In this document: positions 18,015-26,543 of the stretch, piece after piece
Position numbering within the stretch: the stretch's first letter is position 1
How the letters are laid out: each line of letters begins with the position of its first letter
Source of the DNA: Phil1 sp964487565
GTDB lineage: Bacteria > Bacillota > Clostridia > Christensenellales > CAG-138
DNA length: 64,000 nucleotides
Assembly (NCBI GenBank): GCA_964487565.1
Contig: CAZARN010000003.1
Coordinates: forward strand, 124,001-188,000
Reading direction: 5' to 3'
Notes under the pieces: generated by a model
Seen by the model: the letters and a program-made list of their open reading frames with translations, nothing else
The model's database searches: none
What the model was told of the DNA's origin: nothing
Translations under genes and position numbers: made by a program

Positions 18015-19199
18015 ATGAGCACCACCGTTTCAAGGGGCGTCCGCGCGCCTATCATCCGTCAGGGGGACGATATTGTTGCGATCGTCGCGGACAGCGTGCT
18101 CCGCGCGGCGCAGGAAGAGGGCTTCTCCATCAACGACAGGGACGTCGTGTGTGTGACGGAATCCGTCGTCGCCCGTGCGGACGGCAATTTCGCGACCGTG
18201 GACGATGTCGCTTCGGACGTGAGGGCGAAGTTCCCCAAGGGTCATATCGGCGTGGTTTTTCCGATACAGAGCAGGAACCGTTTCGCGGTGCTGCTTTCCG
18301 GCATAGCCCGCGGCGCGAAGGAGATCACGCTTCAGCTCTCCTATCCGTCGGACGAGGTGGGCAATCATCTCATCAGCGAGGACGCGCTTGACGCTTCCGG
18401 CGTGAATCCGTGGACGGATGTTCTTTCCGAGTCGGAGTTTGAAAGCCATTTCGGCAGACCCTCGCATCCCTTCACCGGAATGGATTATGTCGCATATTAC
18501 AGGCAGCTCATCGAGGCCGAGGGCGCGAAGGCGCGCATAATATTCGCAAATCACCCGGAGGCGATACTCGCATACACCCATGACGCGATCGCCGCGGACA
18601 TACACACCCGCGCGCGCACCGCGCGGCTCATCAAGGCGGCCGGGGGCGAGAACGTGTATACCCTTGCCGACATACTTTCAAAACCCGTCAACGGCAGCGG
18701 CTTCAACCCTCAGTACGGACTTTTGGGCTCCAACCGCGCAACGGACGACGTGATAAAGCTTTTCCCCAAAAACGCGCAGCATGTGGCCGAGGCCATACAG
18801 AAGGAAATGCTCGCGCGCACGGGCAAGCGCGTTGAAGCCATGGTTTACGGCGACGGCGCGTTCAAGGATCCCGTGGGCAAGATCTGGGAGCTTGCGGACC
18901 CCGTGGTATCGCCCGGGTTCACCGAGGGGCTCAACGGTCTGCCCAACGAGCTCAAGCTCAAATATCTTGCGGATAACGATCTGCGCGACCTTTCGGGCAA
19001 AGCGCTCGAGGATGCGGTGCGCGACGCTATACGCAAAAAATCGCGCGAGGACAACCGCCGTGTGATGGCCTCCATGGGCACGACCCCGCGAAGGCTCACC
19101 GACCTCATCGGCTCGCTTTGCGATCTGACCTCAGGCAGCGGGGACAAGGGCACGCCCGTGATCCTCGTGCAGGGTTATTTTTCAAATTACGCGGACTGA
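18015..19199 (+). CDS. CofE-like (coenzyme F420-0:L-glutamate ligase family) protein
   Basis: 394 residues. The start at 18015 follows GGAGGGGGAAG; the longer in-frame ORF upstream overlaps the promoter. The N-terminal half shows the F420 ligase family features: VCVTESVVARADG (near residue 45), the acidic PSDEVGNHL segment and a C-terminal metal/GTP-site region AMVYGDGAFKDPVG. Family members add glutamate to F420 or, in some bacteria without F420, to folate. No other F420 biosynthesis gene is in the window and most Clostridia lack F420, so a different substrate is likely. It is followed 36 nt later by an MFS transporter gene. Confidence 0.8.
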   Translation: MSTTVSRGVRAPIIRQGDDIVAIVADSVLRAAQEEGFSINDRDVVCVTESVVARADGNFATVDDVASDVRAKFPKGHIGVVFPIQSRNRFAVLLSGIARGAKEITLQLSYPSDEVGNHLISEDALDASGVNPWTDVLSESEFESHFGRPSHPFTGMDYVAYYRQLIEAEGAKARIIFANHPEAILAYTHDAIAADIHTRARTARLIKAAGGENVYTLADILSKPVNGSGFNPQYGLLGSNRATDDVIKLFPKNAQHVAEAIQKEMLARTGKRVEAMVYGDGAFKDPVGKIWELADPVVSPGFTEGLNGLPNELKLKYLADNDLRDLSGKALEDAVRDAIRKKSREDNRRVMASMGTTPRRLTDLIGSLCDLTSGSGDKGTPVILVQGYFSNYAD

Positions 19200-19235
19200 C
19201 CGGCCGCGCCCCCCGCGGCGGAAAGAAGCATGTGA

Positions 19236-20480
19236 ATGAAGGACAAAAAGAAGCCCGCGCTCTCGCAGGCGATGCTGTTCATACTGCTCTTTGGCATTGT
19301 GAGCCTGTTTTCGGATATGACGCACGAGGGTGCGTCGAGCATCCGCGGGGCATATCTTTCATTGATGGGCGCGTCCGCGGCGACGATAGGCTTCGTTTCG
19401 GGCCTTGGGGAGCTTATAGGCTACTCCATGCGCTATGTGTTCGGACGACTGACGGATAAAACCAAAAAATACTGGCCGATGACGATCGCGGGCTATGTGC
19501 TTGATATCATCGCGGTGCCTGCGCTTGCGCTCGTGGGCGAGCACGGCTGGGTGGCCGCGTGTTGTCTGCTTGTGGTGCAGCGCATGGGCAAGGCCATCAA
19601 GAAACCCGCAAAGGACACGATAATGTCCTTCGCCGCAACGCAGGAGGGCGTGGGGAGGAGCTTCGGCATACAGGAAACGCTCGATCAGATCGGCGCGTTC
19701 ATAGGGCCGGTGCTGCTCTATCTTGTTATGCTCTTCAAAACCGAGGGAACGGTGTTCGAGACATATTCGTTCTGCTTCGCGGTGCTTGGCATACCGGGCG
19801 CGATAACGCTTATCCTTCTGATAATTACAAGGCTCAAGTTCCCCAATCCGGAGCATTTTGAGCCGGAGCCAAAGGAATTCGTCCCCTTCAAAATGAAGAA
19901 GGAATTCGTGCTCTACATCGCGGGCATAAGCCTTTTCGCCTTCGGCTTCATCGATTATTCGATAATCATCATGCACGTTTCGCGCGCGTATACCTCCATC
20001 GCTTCCGGCCTTTCACAAACCGCTTCGCTTGTCAACACCGGCACCATACCGCTGCTCTATGCGGGGGCGATGCTCGTGGACGCTGTCGCGGCGCTGTTTT
20101 TCGGCTTCATGTATGACAAAAAGGGCGTTGCGGCACTCATCTGGTCAACGCTTCTGTCCGCGCCGTTCGCGGTGTTTGTGTTCATGCTCGATTCGATCCC
20201 GGCTGTGCTTGTGGGCATAGCGCTTTGGGGCGTCGGCATGGGCGCGCAGGAGTCGATATTGAAGGCCGCCGTCTCTTCGATGGTCCCAAAGTCAAGCCGC
20301 GCCACGGGCTATGGCATATTCGAATGTTCCTTCGGCGTTTTCTGGTTCCTCGGCAGCTGGCTGCTGGGCGCGCTTTATGACATAAGCGTCGTCGCGATGG
20401 TTATCGTGTCCGTCGCGACACAGCTTGCGGCGATCCCCCTTTATCTCGCCTCGTCCCGTCGCGCGAAGCGCTGCGGGTGA
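19236..20480 (+). CDS. MFS transporter
   Basis: 414 residues with twelve predicted membrane segments. Loop motifs of the major facilitator family are visible, including GRLTDKTKKYW after the second helix and a basic RMGKAIKKPAKDTIMS segment. It follows the CofE-like gene closely on the same strand, so they may be cotranscribed. Substrate unknown. Confidence 0.85.
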   Translation: MKDKKKPALSQAMLFILLFGIVSLFSDMTHEGASSIRGAYLSLMGASAATIGFVSGLGELIGYSMRYVFGRLTDKTKKYWPMTIAGYVLDIIAVPALALVGEHGWVAACCLLVVQRMGKAIKKPAKDTIMSFAATQEGVGRSFGIQETLDQIGAFIGPVLLYLVMLFKTEGTVFETYSFCFAVLGIPGAITLILLIITRLKFPNPEHFEPEPKEFVPFKMKKEFVLYIAGISLFAFGFIDYSIIIMHVSRAYTSIASGLSQTASLVNTGTIPLLYAGAMLVDAVAALFFGFMYDKKGVAALIWSTLLSAPFAVFVFMLDSIPAVLVGIALWGVGMGAQESILKAAVSSMVPKSSRATGYGIFECSFGVFWFLGSWLLGALYDISVVAMVIVSVATQLAAIPLYLASSRRAKRCG

Positions 20481-20502
20481 GAAGGCGTTACGAGAATGCA
20501 GC

Positions 20503-20528
20503 GGGGCCGCGGCTTTTGCCGCGGCCCC
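20503..20528. terminator. Perfect 11-bp terminator hairpin
   Basis: GGGGCCGCGGC and GCCGCGGCCCC with loop TTTT, between the convergent MFS and dehydrogenase genes. The core is almost the same as the hairpin at 62038-62059. Confidence 0.75.
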
Positions 20529-20548
20529 TTGACGTGTGCGCTTTCGCT

Positions 20549-21511
20549 TCAATTCTTCACATATCCTGTTTCAAGGTCGATCACGTTGCAGAGCGCCTCG
20601 CCGCGCTCGAAACGGATGAGGTTGTCAAGCGCTATCGCTTTGATCTTTTCAAGCGACTGAGGCAGCGCGTAAAGGCCCGAGACATGCGGCGTGATGATGA
20701 CGTGCTCCATCCCCCAAAGCGGATGCGCGGCGGGAAGCGGTTCGGGATCGGTCACATCGAGCCCCGCGCCGTATATTTTGTGCGCCTGAAGCGCGTCGAC
20801 GAGCGCGTCCGTATCGATCGCGCTGCCGCGGCCGACGTTGAGCAGCACGGCGCTGTTCTTCATAAGGCGAAGCTGCTCCCGGCCGATCATGTGCCGCGTT
20901 GCGTCATAACCCGGCAGGCAAAGCGCCACGACGTCCGCGCGCGGCAAAAGCTCGTCGAGCGAATCCCGAAGGTACTGCTCGTCGATACAATCCGGCTTTG
21001 GACGCTCGTTTCTTCTCACGCCTATCACATGGCAGCCGAACGCCTTCATCTTCGCTGCAAACGACGTGCCGAGATCCCCCGTGCCGATTATCAGCACCGT
21101 GCTGCCGCAGGCGACGAACATATGCTCGCGGCGCTTCCATACCCGCGCGTTCTGCTGGGCCATGTATACGTCGAGCCTTTTTTGCAGCGCGAACAGCATC
21201 GCCACCATATGCTCGGATATCGCCATGCCGTATGCGCCCGTCGCGTTTGTGAGCGCGCAGCCGTCCGGCAGGACGCCTTTCTGGCAAAAGCCCTCCGTAC
21301 CCGCATTCTGAAGCTGCATCCAGCGCAGCTTTTTCGCAGCGCTGCCGATGAGCGCCGCATCCACGTTGCCGATTATCGCATCCGCGTCCGCAACATCCTC
21401 CGCGCGCACGTTTTCGGGCTCCATGAAGGTAAGCTGCGCCCCCGGCGCGGCGTCAGTGAAGTTTTTCCTGTCAGCTTCGTCCGTTTTGAGGACGACGATC
21501 ACCTTTTCCAT
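20549..21511 (-). CDS. D-2-hydroxyacid dehydrogenase (NAD-binding)
   Basis: 320 residues. The Rossmann motif GTGDLGTSFA lies near residue 147. The family catalytic residues appear in order: Arg in NVGRGSAIDTDAL, Glu in VTDPEPLP and His in TPHVSGLY. It interconverts a 2-keto acid and the D-2-hydroxy acid with NAD(H). The start has GGAGGAAAG upstream. It is the third gene of the SPFH-RHH operon, beginning 10 nt after the RHH stop. Exact substrate unknown. Confidence 0.9.
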   Translation of the reverse strand: MEKVIVVLKTDEADRKNFTDAAPGAQLTFMEPENVRAEDVADADAIIGNVDAALIGSAAKKLRWMQLQNAGTEGFCQKGVLPDGCALTNATGAYGMAISEHMVAMLFALQKRLDVYMAQQNARVWKRREHMFVACGSTVLIIGTGDLGTSFAAKMKAFGCHVIGVRRNERPKPDCIDEQYLRDSLDELLPRADVVALCLPGYDATRHMIGREQLRLMKNSAVLLNVGRGSAIDTDALVDALQAHKIYGAGLDVTDPEPLPAAHPLWGMEHVIITPHVSGLYALPQSLEKIKAIALDNLIRFERGEALCNVIDLETGYVKN

Positions 21512-21521
21512 CTTTCCTCCG

Positions 21522-21722
21522 TCAAATGTCCAGCTTGGGCGGTTTGTCGAGCTCGTCTGAAATATATTTGCCGTTCTTTTTGCGCTGGCGCACGCATTCG
21601 CTCAAAAGATACTCTATCTGCCCGTTTATGGAACGGAAATCATCTTCCGCCCATGCGGCGAGGGCGTCGTAGAGCGCCGGAGAGAGACGAAGCGGCACCT
21701 GCTTTTTCTGCGGTGCGTCCAT
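21522..21722 (-). CDS. Small ribbon-helix-helix (Arc-type) DNA-binding protein
   Basis: 66 residues. The beta-strand KQVPLRLSPALYDALAAWA followed by the turn SINGQIEYLLSECV matches the ribbon-helix-helix fold of Arc/MetJ-type repressors. The ATG at 21722 lies one nt after the stop of the SPFH gene, indicating translational coupling; a longer ORF upstream overlaps the SPFH gene and is rejected. The C-terminal tail (KKNGKYISDELDKPP) is charged. A tandem palindrome upstream of the operon (22767-22785) is a plausible operator for it. Confidence 0.85.
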   Translation of the reverse strand: MDAPQKKQVPLRLSPALYDALAAWAEDDFRSINGQIEYLLSECVRQRKKNGKYISDELDKPPKLDI

Positions 21723-21723
21723 T

Positions 21724-22737
21724 TTAATACAGACTTCCGGAATTGACAACAGGCTGCGCGTCGCGGTTGCCGCAGAGCACGACGAGCAGGTTGGATACCA
21801 TCGCGGCCTTGCGCTCGGCGTCAAGCTCGACCACGTTGTTGGCGCTCAGGCGTTCAAGCGCCATCTCCACCATGCCGACAGCGCCGTCCACGATCATCTT
21901 GCGCGCGTCAATGATTGCCGAGGCCTGCTGACGCTGGAGCATCACGGCGGCGATTTCCGGCGCGTAGGCAAGATAGGTTATGCGCGCCTCGATCACCTCA
22001 AGCCCCGCCTCCGAAACCTTCTGCTGTATCTCGTCGCGTATGCGGGCGGCCACGATCTCGCTTGAGCCGCGCAGGCTGCCTTCGTCCGCGATGCCGTCGC
22101 CGGTGGTATCCACGTTGGGCGCGACGTCATAGGGATATACGCGCACGATGTTTCTCAGGGCGCTGTCGCACTGGAGGGAAAGATATTCCTTATAGTTGTC
22201 AACATTGAAGACGGCTTTCGCCGTGTCGACAACGCGCCACATCACGGCGATGCCGATCTCAACCGGATTGCCGAGGCAATCGTTTATCTTCTGGCGGTTG
22301 TTGGAAAGGGTCATTATCTTGAGGGATATCTTGTTGTTGGCCACTTCGACCGCGGCCGCGCCCGGCTGCGCGAGCAGCACCGCCTTTGCGGAGCTGTCCA
22401 CATCCCCGCTTTGCGAAAGGTGTGTTTTGGCCGCCGGGTTCACCGTCGTGCTGAACGGATTGACGAAATAGAATCCCTCGTTTTTGAGCGTGCCGACATA
22501 TTTGCCGAAAAGCGTCAGCACCAGCGCCTCCTGCGGCTTCAACACCTTCAAGCCCATGACGAATATCCATCCGAAGCATATCCACACGATCGACACGATG
22601 AAAAGCACGGGCGACCTGCCCGCATCCATCATCATGCCGCCGAAAACACAGCCCGCCACCGCCGCTGTGAAAAGCAATATCAGCAGGAGCATGACCGCCA
22701 TGCCGTTCTTCTTGTTGTTCAAAATCTTTTCAGTCAT
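21724..22737 (-). CDS. SPFH-domain (band 7) membrane protein
   Basis: 337 residues. Two adjacent hydrophobic segments (residues about 13-35 and 42-62) are followed by KPQEALVLTLFGKYVGTLKNEGFYFVNPF, the opening of an SPFH/band 7 domain, and by a long helical region with ERLSANNVVELDAERKAAMVSNL. SPFH proteins form oligomeric cages on membranes and organise lipids or proteases. The start has GGAGG upstream (GGAGGTATTTATAAC before ATG). It heads an operon with the RHH protein and the dehydrogenase. Confidence 0.88.
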   Translation of the reverse strand: MTEKILNNKKNGMAVMLLLILLFTAAVAGCVFGGMMMDAGRSPVLFIVSIVWICFGWIFVMGLKVLKPQEALVLTLFGKYVGTLKNEGFYFVNPFSTTVNPAAKTHLSQSGDVDSSAKAVLLAQPGAAAVEVANNKISLKIMTLSNNRQKINDCLGNPVEIGIAVMWRVVDTAKAVFNVDNYKEYLSLQCDSALRNIVRVYPYDVAPNVDTTGDGIADEGSLRGSSEIVAARIRDEIQQKVSEAGLEVIEARITYLAYAPEIAAVMLQRQQASAIIDARKMIVDGAVGMVEMALERLSANNVVELDAERKAAMVSNLLVVLCGNRDAQPVVNSGSLY

Positions 22738-22766
22738 GTTATAAATACCTCCATTTCATGTCATAA

Positions 22767-22785
22767 TGATATCATTTTGATATCA
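22767..22785. promoter_or_regulatory. Tandem palindromic operator upstream of the SPFH-RHH operon
   Basis: TGATATCA occurs twice (22767-22774 and 22778-22785), each a perfect 8-bp palindrome, with start points 11 bp apart, one helical turn. This is the geometry of ribbon-helix-helix operators. The site lies 30-48 nt upstream of the SPFH start codon and the operon's second gene encodes an RHH protein. It also lies 14 nt from the ileS promoter on the other side. Confidence 0.6.
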
Positions 22786-22798
22786 TTTCGTCAAGCGC

Positions 22799-22827
22799 TT
22801 GACACGAAGGATTTTCGCATATATAAT
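22799..22827 (+). promoter_or_regulatory. Sigma-A promoter of the ileS T-box transcript
   Basis: A full consensus promoter: TTGACA (22799-22804), a 17-nt spacer, and TATAAT (22822-22827). Transcription would begin near 22834, just before the T-box leader. Confidence 0.85.
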
Positions 22828-22833
22828 GGTATT

Positions 22834-23090
22834 TCAATAATGCGATGAGCGGGATACACGGTTGTTCACGCCCGAAAGCGAGCCGCGGACGGTGAAAGCG
22901 CGGCGGGAAACGGAAAAACACGCATCACCCGTGAGTGCGGAGCATGAAAGCGCGAATGCCGCGCCGCGTAAGCCCCGCCGGGCAGCGCCCGTTAAAGCGC
23001 TTGAGAGGGCATGGCCGAACATGCCAACTCGGGTGGTACCGCGCGATTCCGCGTCCCGTGCAGGGATGCGGTTTTTTGTTTTTTTGAAAT
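22834..23090 (+). promoter_or_regulatory. T-box riboswitch (isoleucine) upstream of ileS
   Basis: The T-box core GGGTGGTACCGCG is at 23031-23043, with the acceptor-pairing bases TGGT at 23034-23037 (fits a tRNA ending ACCA). A Stem III hairpin (GGCATG/CATGCC) is at 23008-23025 and the terminator (CCGCGTCCC/GGGATGCGG then TTTTTT) at 23049-23077. In Stem I the triplet ATC at 22924-22926, directly before ACCCG that pairs with CGGG near 22849, is the likely isoleucine specifier. Uncharged tRNA-Ile would favour the antiterminator and switch ileS on. The usual AGTA loop E motif is not evident. Confidence 0.88.
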
Positions 23091-23109
23091 CAAACAAGGG
23101 AGAAGAGAG

Positions 23110-26100
23110 ATGTACAAGAAAGTCCCCACAACGCTCGACTTCGTGGAACGCGAGAAGGATACGCTCGACTTCTGGAAGAAGAACGAAATATTCAAAAAGA
23201 GCGTCGCCCTGCGCAAGGGCGCGGAGAAATTCACATTTTACGACGGGCCGCCCACAGCCAACGGCAAGCCGCATATCGGTCATATACTCACGCGCGCGAT
23301 AAAGGATATAATCCCGCGTTACCGCACGATGAAGGGCTATGACGTCATGCGAAAGGCCGGCTGGGACACGCACGGCCTGCCTGTCGAGCTTGAGGTTGAA
23401 AAACAGCTCGGGCTTGACGGCAAGGAGCAGATCGAGCAATACGGCGTGGAGCCTTTCATACAAAAGTGCAAGGAATCCGTCTGGAAGTATAAGTCCGAGT
23501 GGGAGAGCATGAGCGACCGCGTGGGCTTCTGGGCGGACATGGAGCACCCGTATATCACATATGAGGACAACTATATAGAATCCGAGTGGTGGGCGCTCAA
23601 AAAGATATATGAAAAGGGCCTTTTGTACAAAGGCCACAAGGTCGTGCCATACTGCCCGCGCTGCGGCACCGCGCTTTCAAGCCATGAGGTGGCGCAGGGC
23701 TATAAGGACGTGAAGGAAACCTCCGCGACGGTGCGTTTCCGCTGCAAGGATGAGGACGCCTCATATCTTGCGTGGACGACCACGCCGTGGACGCTCCCCT
23801 CGAACGTCTGCCTTTGCGTCAACGCCGGCATAACGTACTGCACCGCCGAAAAGGACGGCGAAAAGTTCATACTGGCAAAGAGCCTTGTGGAAAGCGTTTT
23901 GGGCGAGGGCGCCTCGATACTCAGCGAATATCCCGGCTCCGCGCTTGTCGGACGCGATTATGAGCCGCTTTTCGAGTGCACCGCCAACGCCGCCGCGAAG
24001 ACGCACAAGCGCGGCCATTATGTGATCGCGGACGATTATGTCACCGCGGACGACGGCACGGGCATAGTCCACAACGCGCCGGCGTTCGGCGAGGATGACT
24101 ATCGCGTTTGCAGGGAGCATGATATGCCCTTCGTACAGCTTGTGGATACGCACGGCAACATGACCGCCGATACGCCGTGGGCCGGCGTCTTCGTGAAGAA
24201 GGCCGATCATATGATACTCGACGCGCTCAAGGCGTCGGGCGCGCTTTTCGCCGCGCCGGAGTTCACGCACAGCTATCCATTCTGCTGGCGCTGCGACACG
24301 CCGCTCATCTATTACGCCCGCGAGAGCTGGTTCATAAAGATGACCGCCGTCAAGGATCGCCTTATAGCTTATAACCGCAGCATAAACTGGATGCCCGAAA
24401 CCATCAGGGACGGCCGTATGGGCAACTTCCTTGAAAACGTGGTCGACTGGGGTCTTTCGCGCGAGCGGTACTGGGGCACCCCGCTGCCCGTATGGGTGTG
24501 CGAGGACTGCGGCGAGACGCATGTCATAGGCAGCCGCAAGGAACTTCTCGAGGCCGCCCCCGGCACGCCGGAGAACATAGAGCTGCATAAGCCCTTCCTC
24601 GATCCGATAACGTTCAAATGCCCGAAATGCGGCGGCGTGATGCGGCGCGAAAAGGCTGTCATAGACTGCTGGTTCGACAGCGGCTCCATGCCTTTTGCGC
24701 AGTGGCACTATCCGTTTGAAAACAAGAAGGAGTTCGAGGAGCGCTATCCAGCCAACTTCATCAGCGAAGCGCTCGATCAGACGCGCGGCTGGTTCTATAC
24801 GCTGCTTGCGATATCCACCTGCCTTTTCGACGAGCCGAGCTTCAAAAACTGCATCGTGCTGGGCCTCGTGTGCGACAAGGACGGGCAGAAGATGAGCAAG
24901 CACAAGGGCAATGTGGTCGATCCGTGGACTGTTCTCGATACGCAGGGCGCGGACGCCGTGCGCTGGTATTTCTATACCGGCTCAATGCCGTGGCTGCCAA
25001 GCCGTTACAGCGCGGAGGCCGTGAGCGAAGCGCAGCGCAAGTTCATGGGCACGTTGTGGAACACTTATGCGTTCTATGTGCTCTATGCCGATATAGACGG
25101 CTTCGATCCCACGAAACACGCCCTGAGGAAAGAGAACCTTTCCGCGATGGACAGATGGCTCCTTTCACGCCTCAACAGCCTTGTTGCAACCGTGGACGAT
25201 CATCTGGAGCATTACCGCATAACGGAGGGCGGGCGCGAGCTTGCCCGCTTCACGGACGATCTTTCCAACTGGTATGTGCGCCGCTGCCGGGAACGTTACT
25301 GGGGCAAGGACATGACGACCGACAAGGAAGCCGCATACATGACGCTTTATACGGCCCTTCGGACAATGGCGCTCATCAGCGCGCCGTATATACCGTTCAT
25401 GGCGGAGCAGATATATCAGAACATCGTGCGCAGCGTGGACGCATCCGCGCCCGAGAGCGTGCATCTTTGCGATTACCCCAAGGCGGACGCTTCCCTTATC
25501 GACGCGGAGCTTGAGCGCAACATGGATGAGGTGCTTGAGGTCGTGGTGCTGGGCAGGAGCGCCAGAAACACAGCCGCGGTCAAAAACCGCCAGCCGCTTG
25601 CGCGCATGTTCGTTGAGGGCAAGGCGCTGCCCGCGATGTATGTCGATATCGTTTCGGAGGAGCTCAACGTAAAGAGCGTGGAATTCGTGAACGACGCTTC
25701 CTCGTTCATATCATACAAGGTCAAACCGCAGCTAAAGACCCTTGGGCCGCGTTACGGCAAGGTGCTGCCCAAGATAAACGCTTATCTTCAGGGCGAGGGC
25801 GTGGGCGACTTGGTGGTCGCCGCGCACAGGCAGGGCCGCCCCTATGAATTTGACCTCGACGGCACGCATGTTTCCCTCGCCGAGGAGGATGTGCTCACCG
25901 AGCCCATGCGCAAGGCCGGCTTTGTCAGCGAGACGGAGCGGGATATGTCTGTTGTGCTCGACACCAACCTCACGCCCGCGCTCATAGACGAGGGCTTCGT
26001 GCGCGAGATAGTCTCCAAGGTGCAGACGATGCGCAAGGAGGCGGGCTTCGAGGTGACGGATCACATCGTGCTTTCGCATGCCGGCAGCGCGCGCATCGAG

Positions 26101-26247
26101 GAGATCCTCGCGCGTTTCGGCGCGGACGTCGCGTCCGATACGCTTGCCGAGAGCATCGTCGCCGGAAGCGTTGACGGCGCCTATGTCAAGGAATGGGATG
26201 TGAACGGCGAAACGGTCACGCTCGGCGTGAAGAAAGCCGCCTGCTGA
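23110..26247 (+). CDS. ileS: Isoleucyl-tRNA synthetase
   Basis: 1045 residues. Class I signatures are present: PHIGHIL near residue 55 (HIGH) and KMSKHKG near residue 594 (KMSKS variant). The editing domain lies between them, and the zinc-less C-terminal tRNA-binding region follows. The longer C-terminus without a C4 zinc finger and the overall length are typical of the type-2 (eukaryotic-like) form found in many anaerobes. The start at 23110 follows AGGGAGAAGAG; the ORF extending upstream runs through the T-box terminator and is rejected. It charges tRNA-Ile and is controlled by the T-box in front. Confidence 0.97.
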   Translation: MYKKVPTTLDFVEREKDTLDFWKKNEIFKKSVALRKGAEKFTFYDGPPTANGKPHIGHILTRAIKDIIPRYRTMKGYDVMRKAGWDTHGLPVELEVEKQLGLDGKEQIEQYGVEPFIQKCKESVWKYKSEWESMSDRVGFWADMEHPYITYEDNYIESEWWALKKIYEKGLLYKGHKVVPYCPRCGTALSSHEVAQGYKDVKETSATVRFRCKDEDASYLAWTTTPWTLPSNVCLCVNAGITYCTAEKDGEKFILAKSLVESVLGEGASILSEYPGSALVGRDYEPLFECTANAAAKTHKRGHYVIADDYVTADDGTGIVHNAPAFGEDDYRVCREHDMPFVQLVDTHGNMTADTPWAGVFVKKADHMILDALKASGALFAAPEFTHSYPFCWRCDTPLIYYARESWFIKMTAVKDRLIAYNRSINWMPETIRDGRMGNFLENVVDWGLSRERYWGTPLPVWVCEDCGETHVIGSRKELLEAAPGTPENIELHKPFLDPITFKCPKCGGVMRREKAVIDCWFDSGSMPFAQWHYPFENKKEFEERYPANFISEALDQTRGWFYTLLAISTCLFDEPSFKNCIVLGLVCDKDGQKMSKHKGNVVDPWTVLDTQGADAVRWYFYTGSMPWLPSRYSAEAVSEAQRKFMGTLWNTYAFYVLYADIDGFDPTKHALRKENLSAMDRWLLSRLNSLVATVDDHLEHYRITEGGRELARFTDDLSNWYVRRCRERYWGKDMTTDKEAAYMTLYTALRTMALISAPYIPFMAEQIYQNIVRSVDASAPESVHLCDYPKADASLIDAELERNMDEVLEVVVLGRSARNTAAVKNRQPLARMFVEGKALPAMYVDIVSEELNVKSVEFVNDASSFISYKVKPQLKTLGPRYGKVLPKINAYLQGEGVGDLVVAAHRQGRPYEFDLDGTHVSLAEEDVLTEPMRKAGFVSETERDMSVVLDTNLTPALIDEGFVREIVSKVQTMRKEAGFEVTDHIVLSHAGSARIEEILARFGADVASDTLAESIVAGSVDGAYVKEWDVNGETVTLGVKKAAC

Positions 26248-26299
26248 ACCCGATGAAGTCAAGGCCGCGGCGCTGTAAGCCCGCGTGATCGCAAAAAGC

Positions 26300-26333
26300 A
26301 AACCCCCGCCTGCGCAATGCAGACGGGGGTTTT
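26300..26333 (+). terminator. Terminator of ileS
   Basis: AAACCCCCG and CGGGGGTTT with an inner CTGC/GCAG helix, followed by TTT; 52 nt after the ileS stop. Confidence 0.85.
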
Positions 26334-26543
26334 GGTTCAAAAAGATATATAAGGGCTGCCGCCGATCGTGCGAATGCGTCCGCCCGGATCGGACAGGTAA
26401 ACAAAAGAAACTGCCGCGCATGGTTTTTCTTCCGGGCGTTCCGGCATTGCGAACACCCGGATTGTGACGCCGCGGCTTTTTTGCATATGCCGTGCGCCTT
26501 TCTAATACATATATACAGACGCATGATCGGAAGGAGAGGGCAT
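26334..26543 (+). other. Noncoding stretch with two further hairpins
   Basis: No gene is seen between the ileS terminator and the DUF3794 gene. CCGATC and GATCGG can pair across about 26362-26390, and CCGGGCGTTC pairs with GAACACCCGG at about 26433-26461, followed ten nt later by GCCGCGGCTTTTTT, a T-run ending. This could be a small structured RNA with its own terminator, or just a leader. No match to 6S, SRP or tmRNA motifs is apparent. Confidence 0.35.

Noticed and set aside
20477..21727. 416-codon plus-strand frame opposite the dehydrogenase and RHH genes
   Set aside because: Runs through a terminator and antisense to three coupled genes; composition is typical of a shadow frame.
23011..23109. 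N-terminal extension of ileS from 23011
   Set aside because: It translates the T-box core and terminator; the start at 23110 matches the family N-terminus.
26481..26543. Possible sporulation-type promoter (GCATAT and CATATATACA) before the DUF3794 gene
   Set aside because: The match to sigma-E or sigma-K elements is partial and the spacing is not right, so no call is made.
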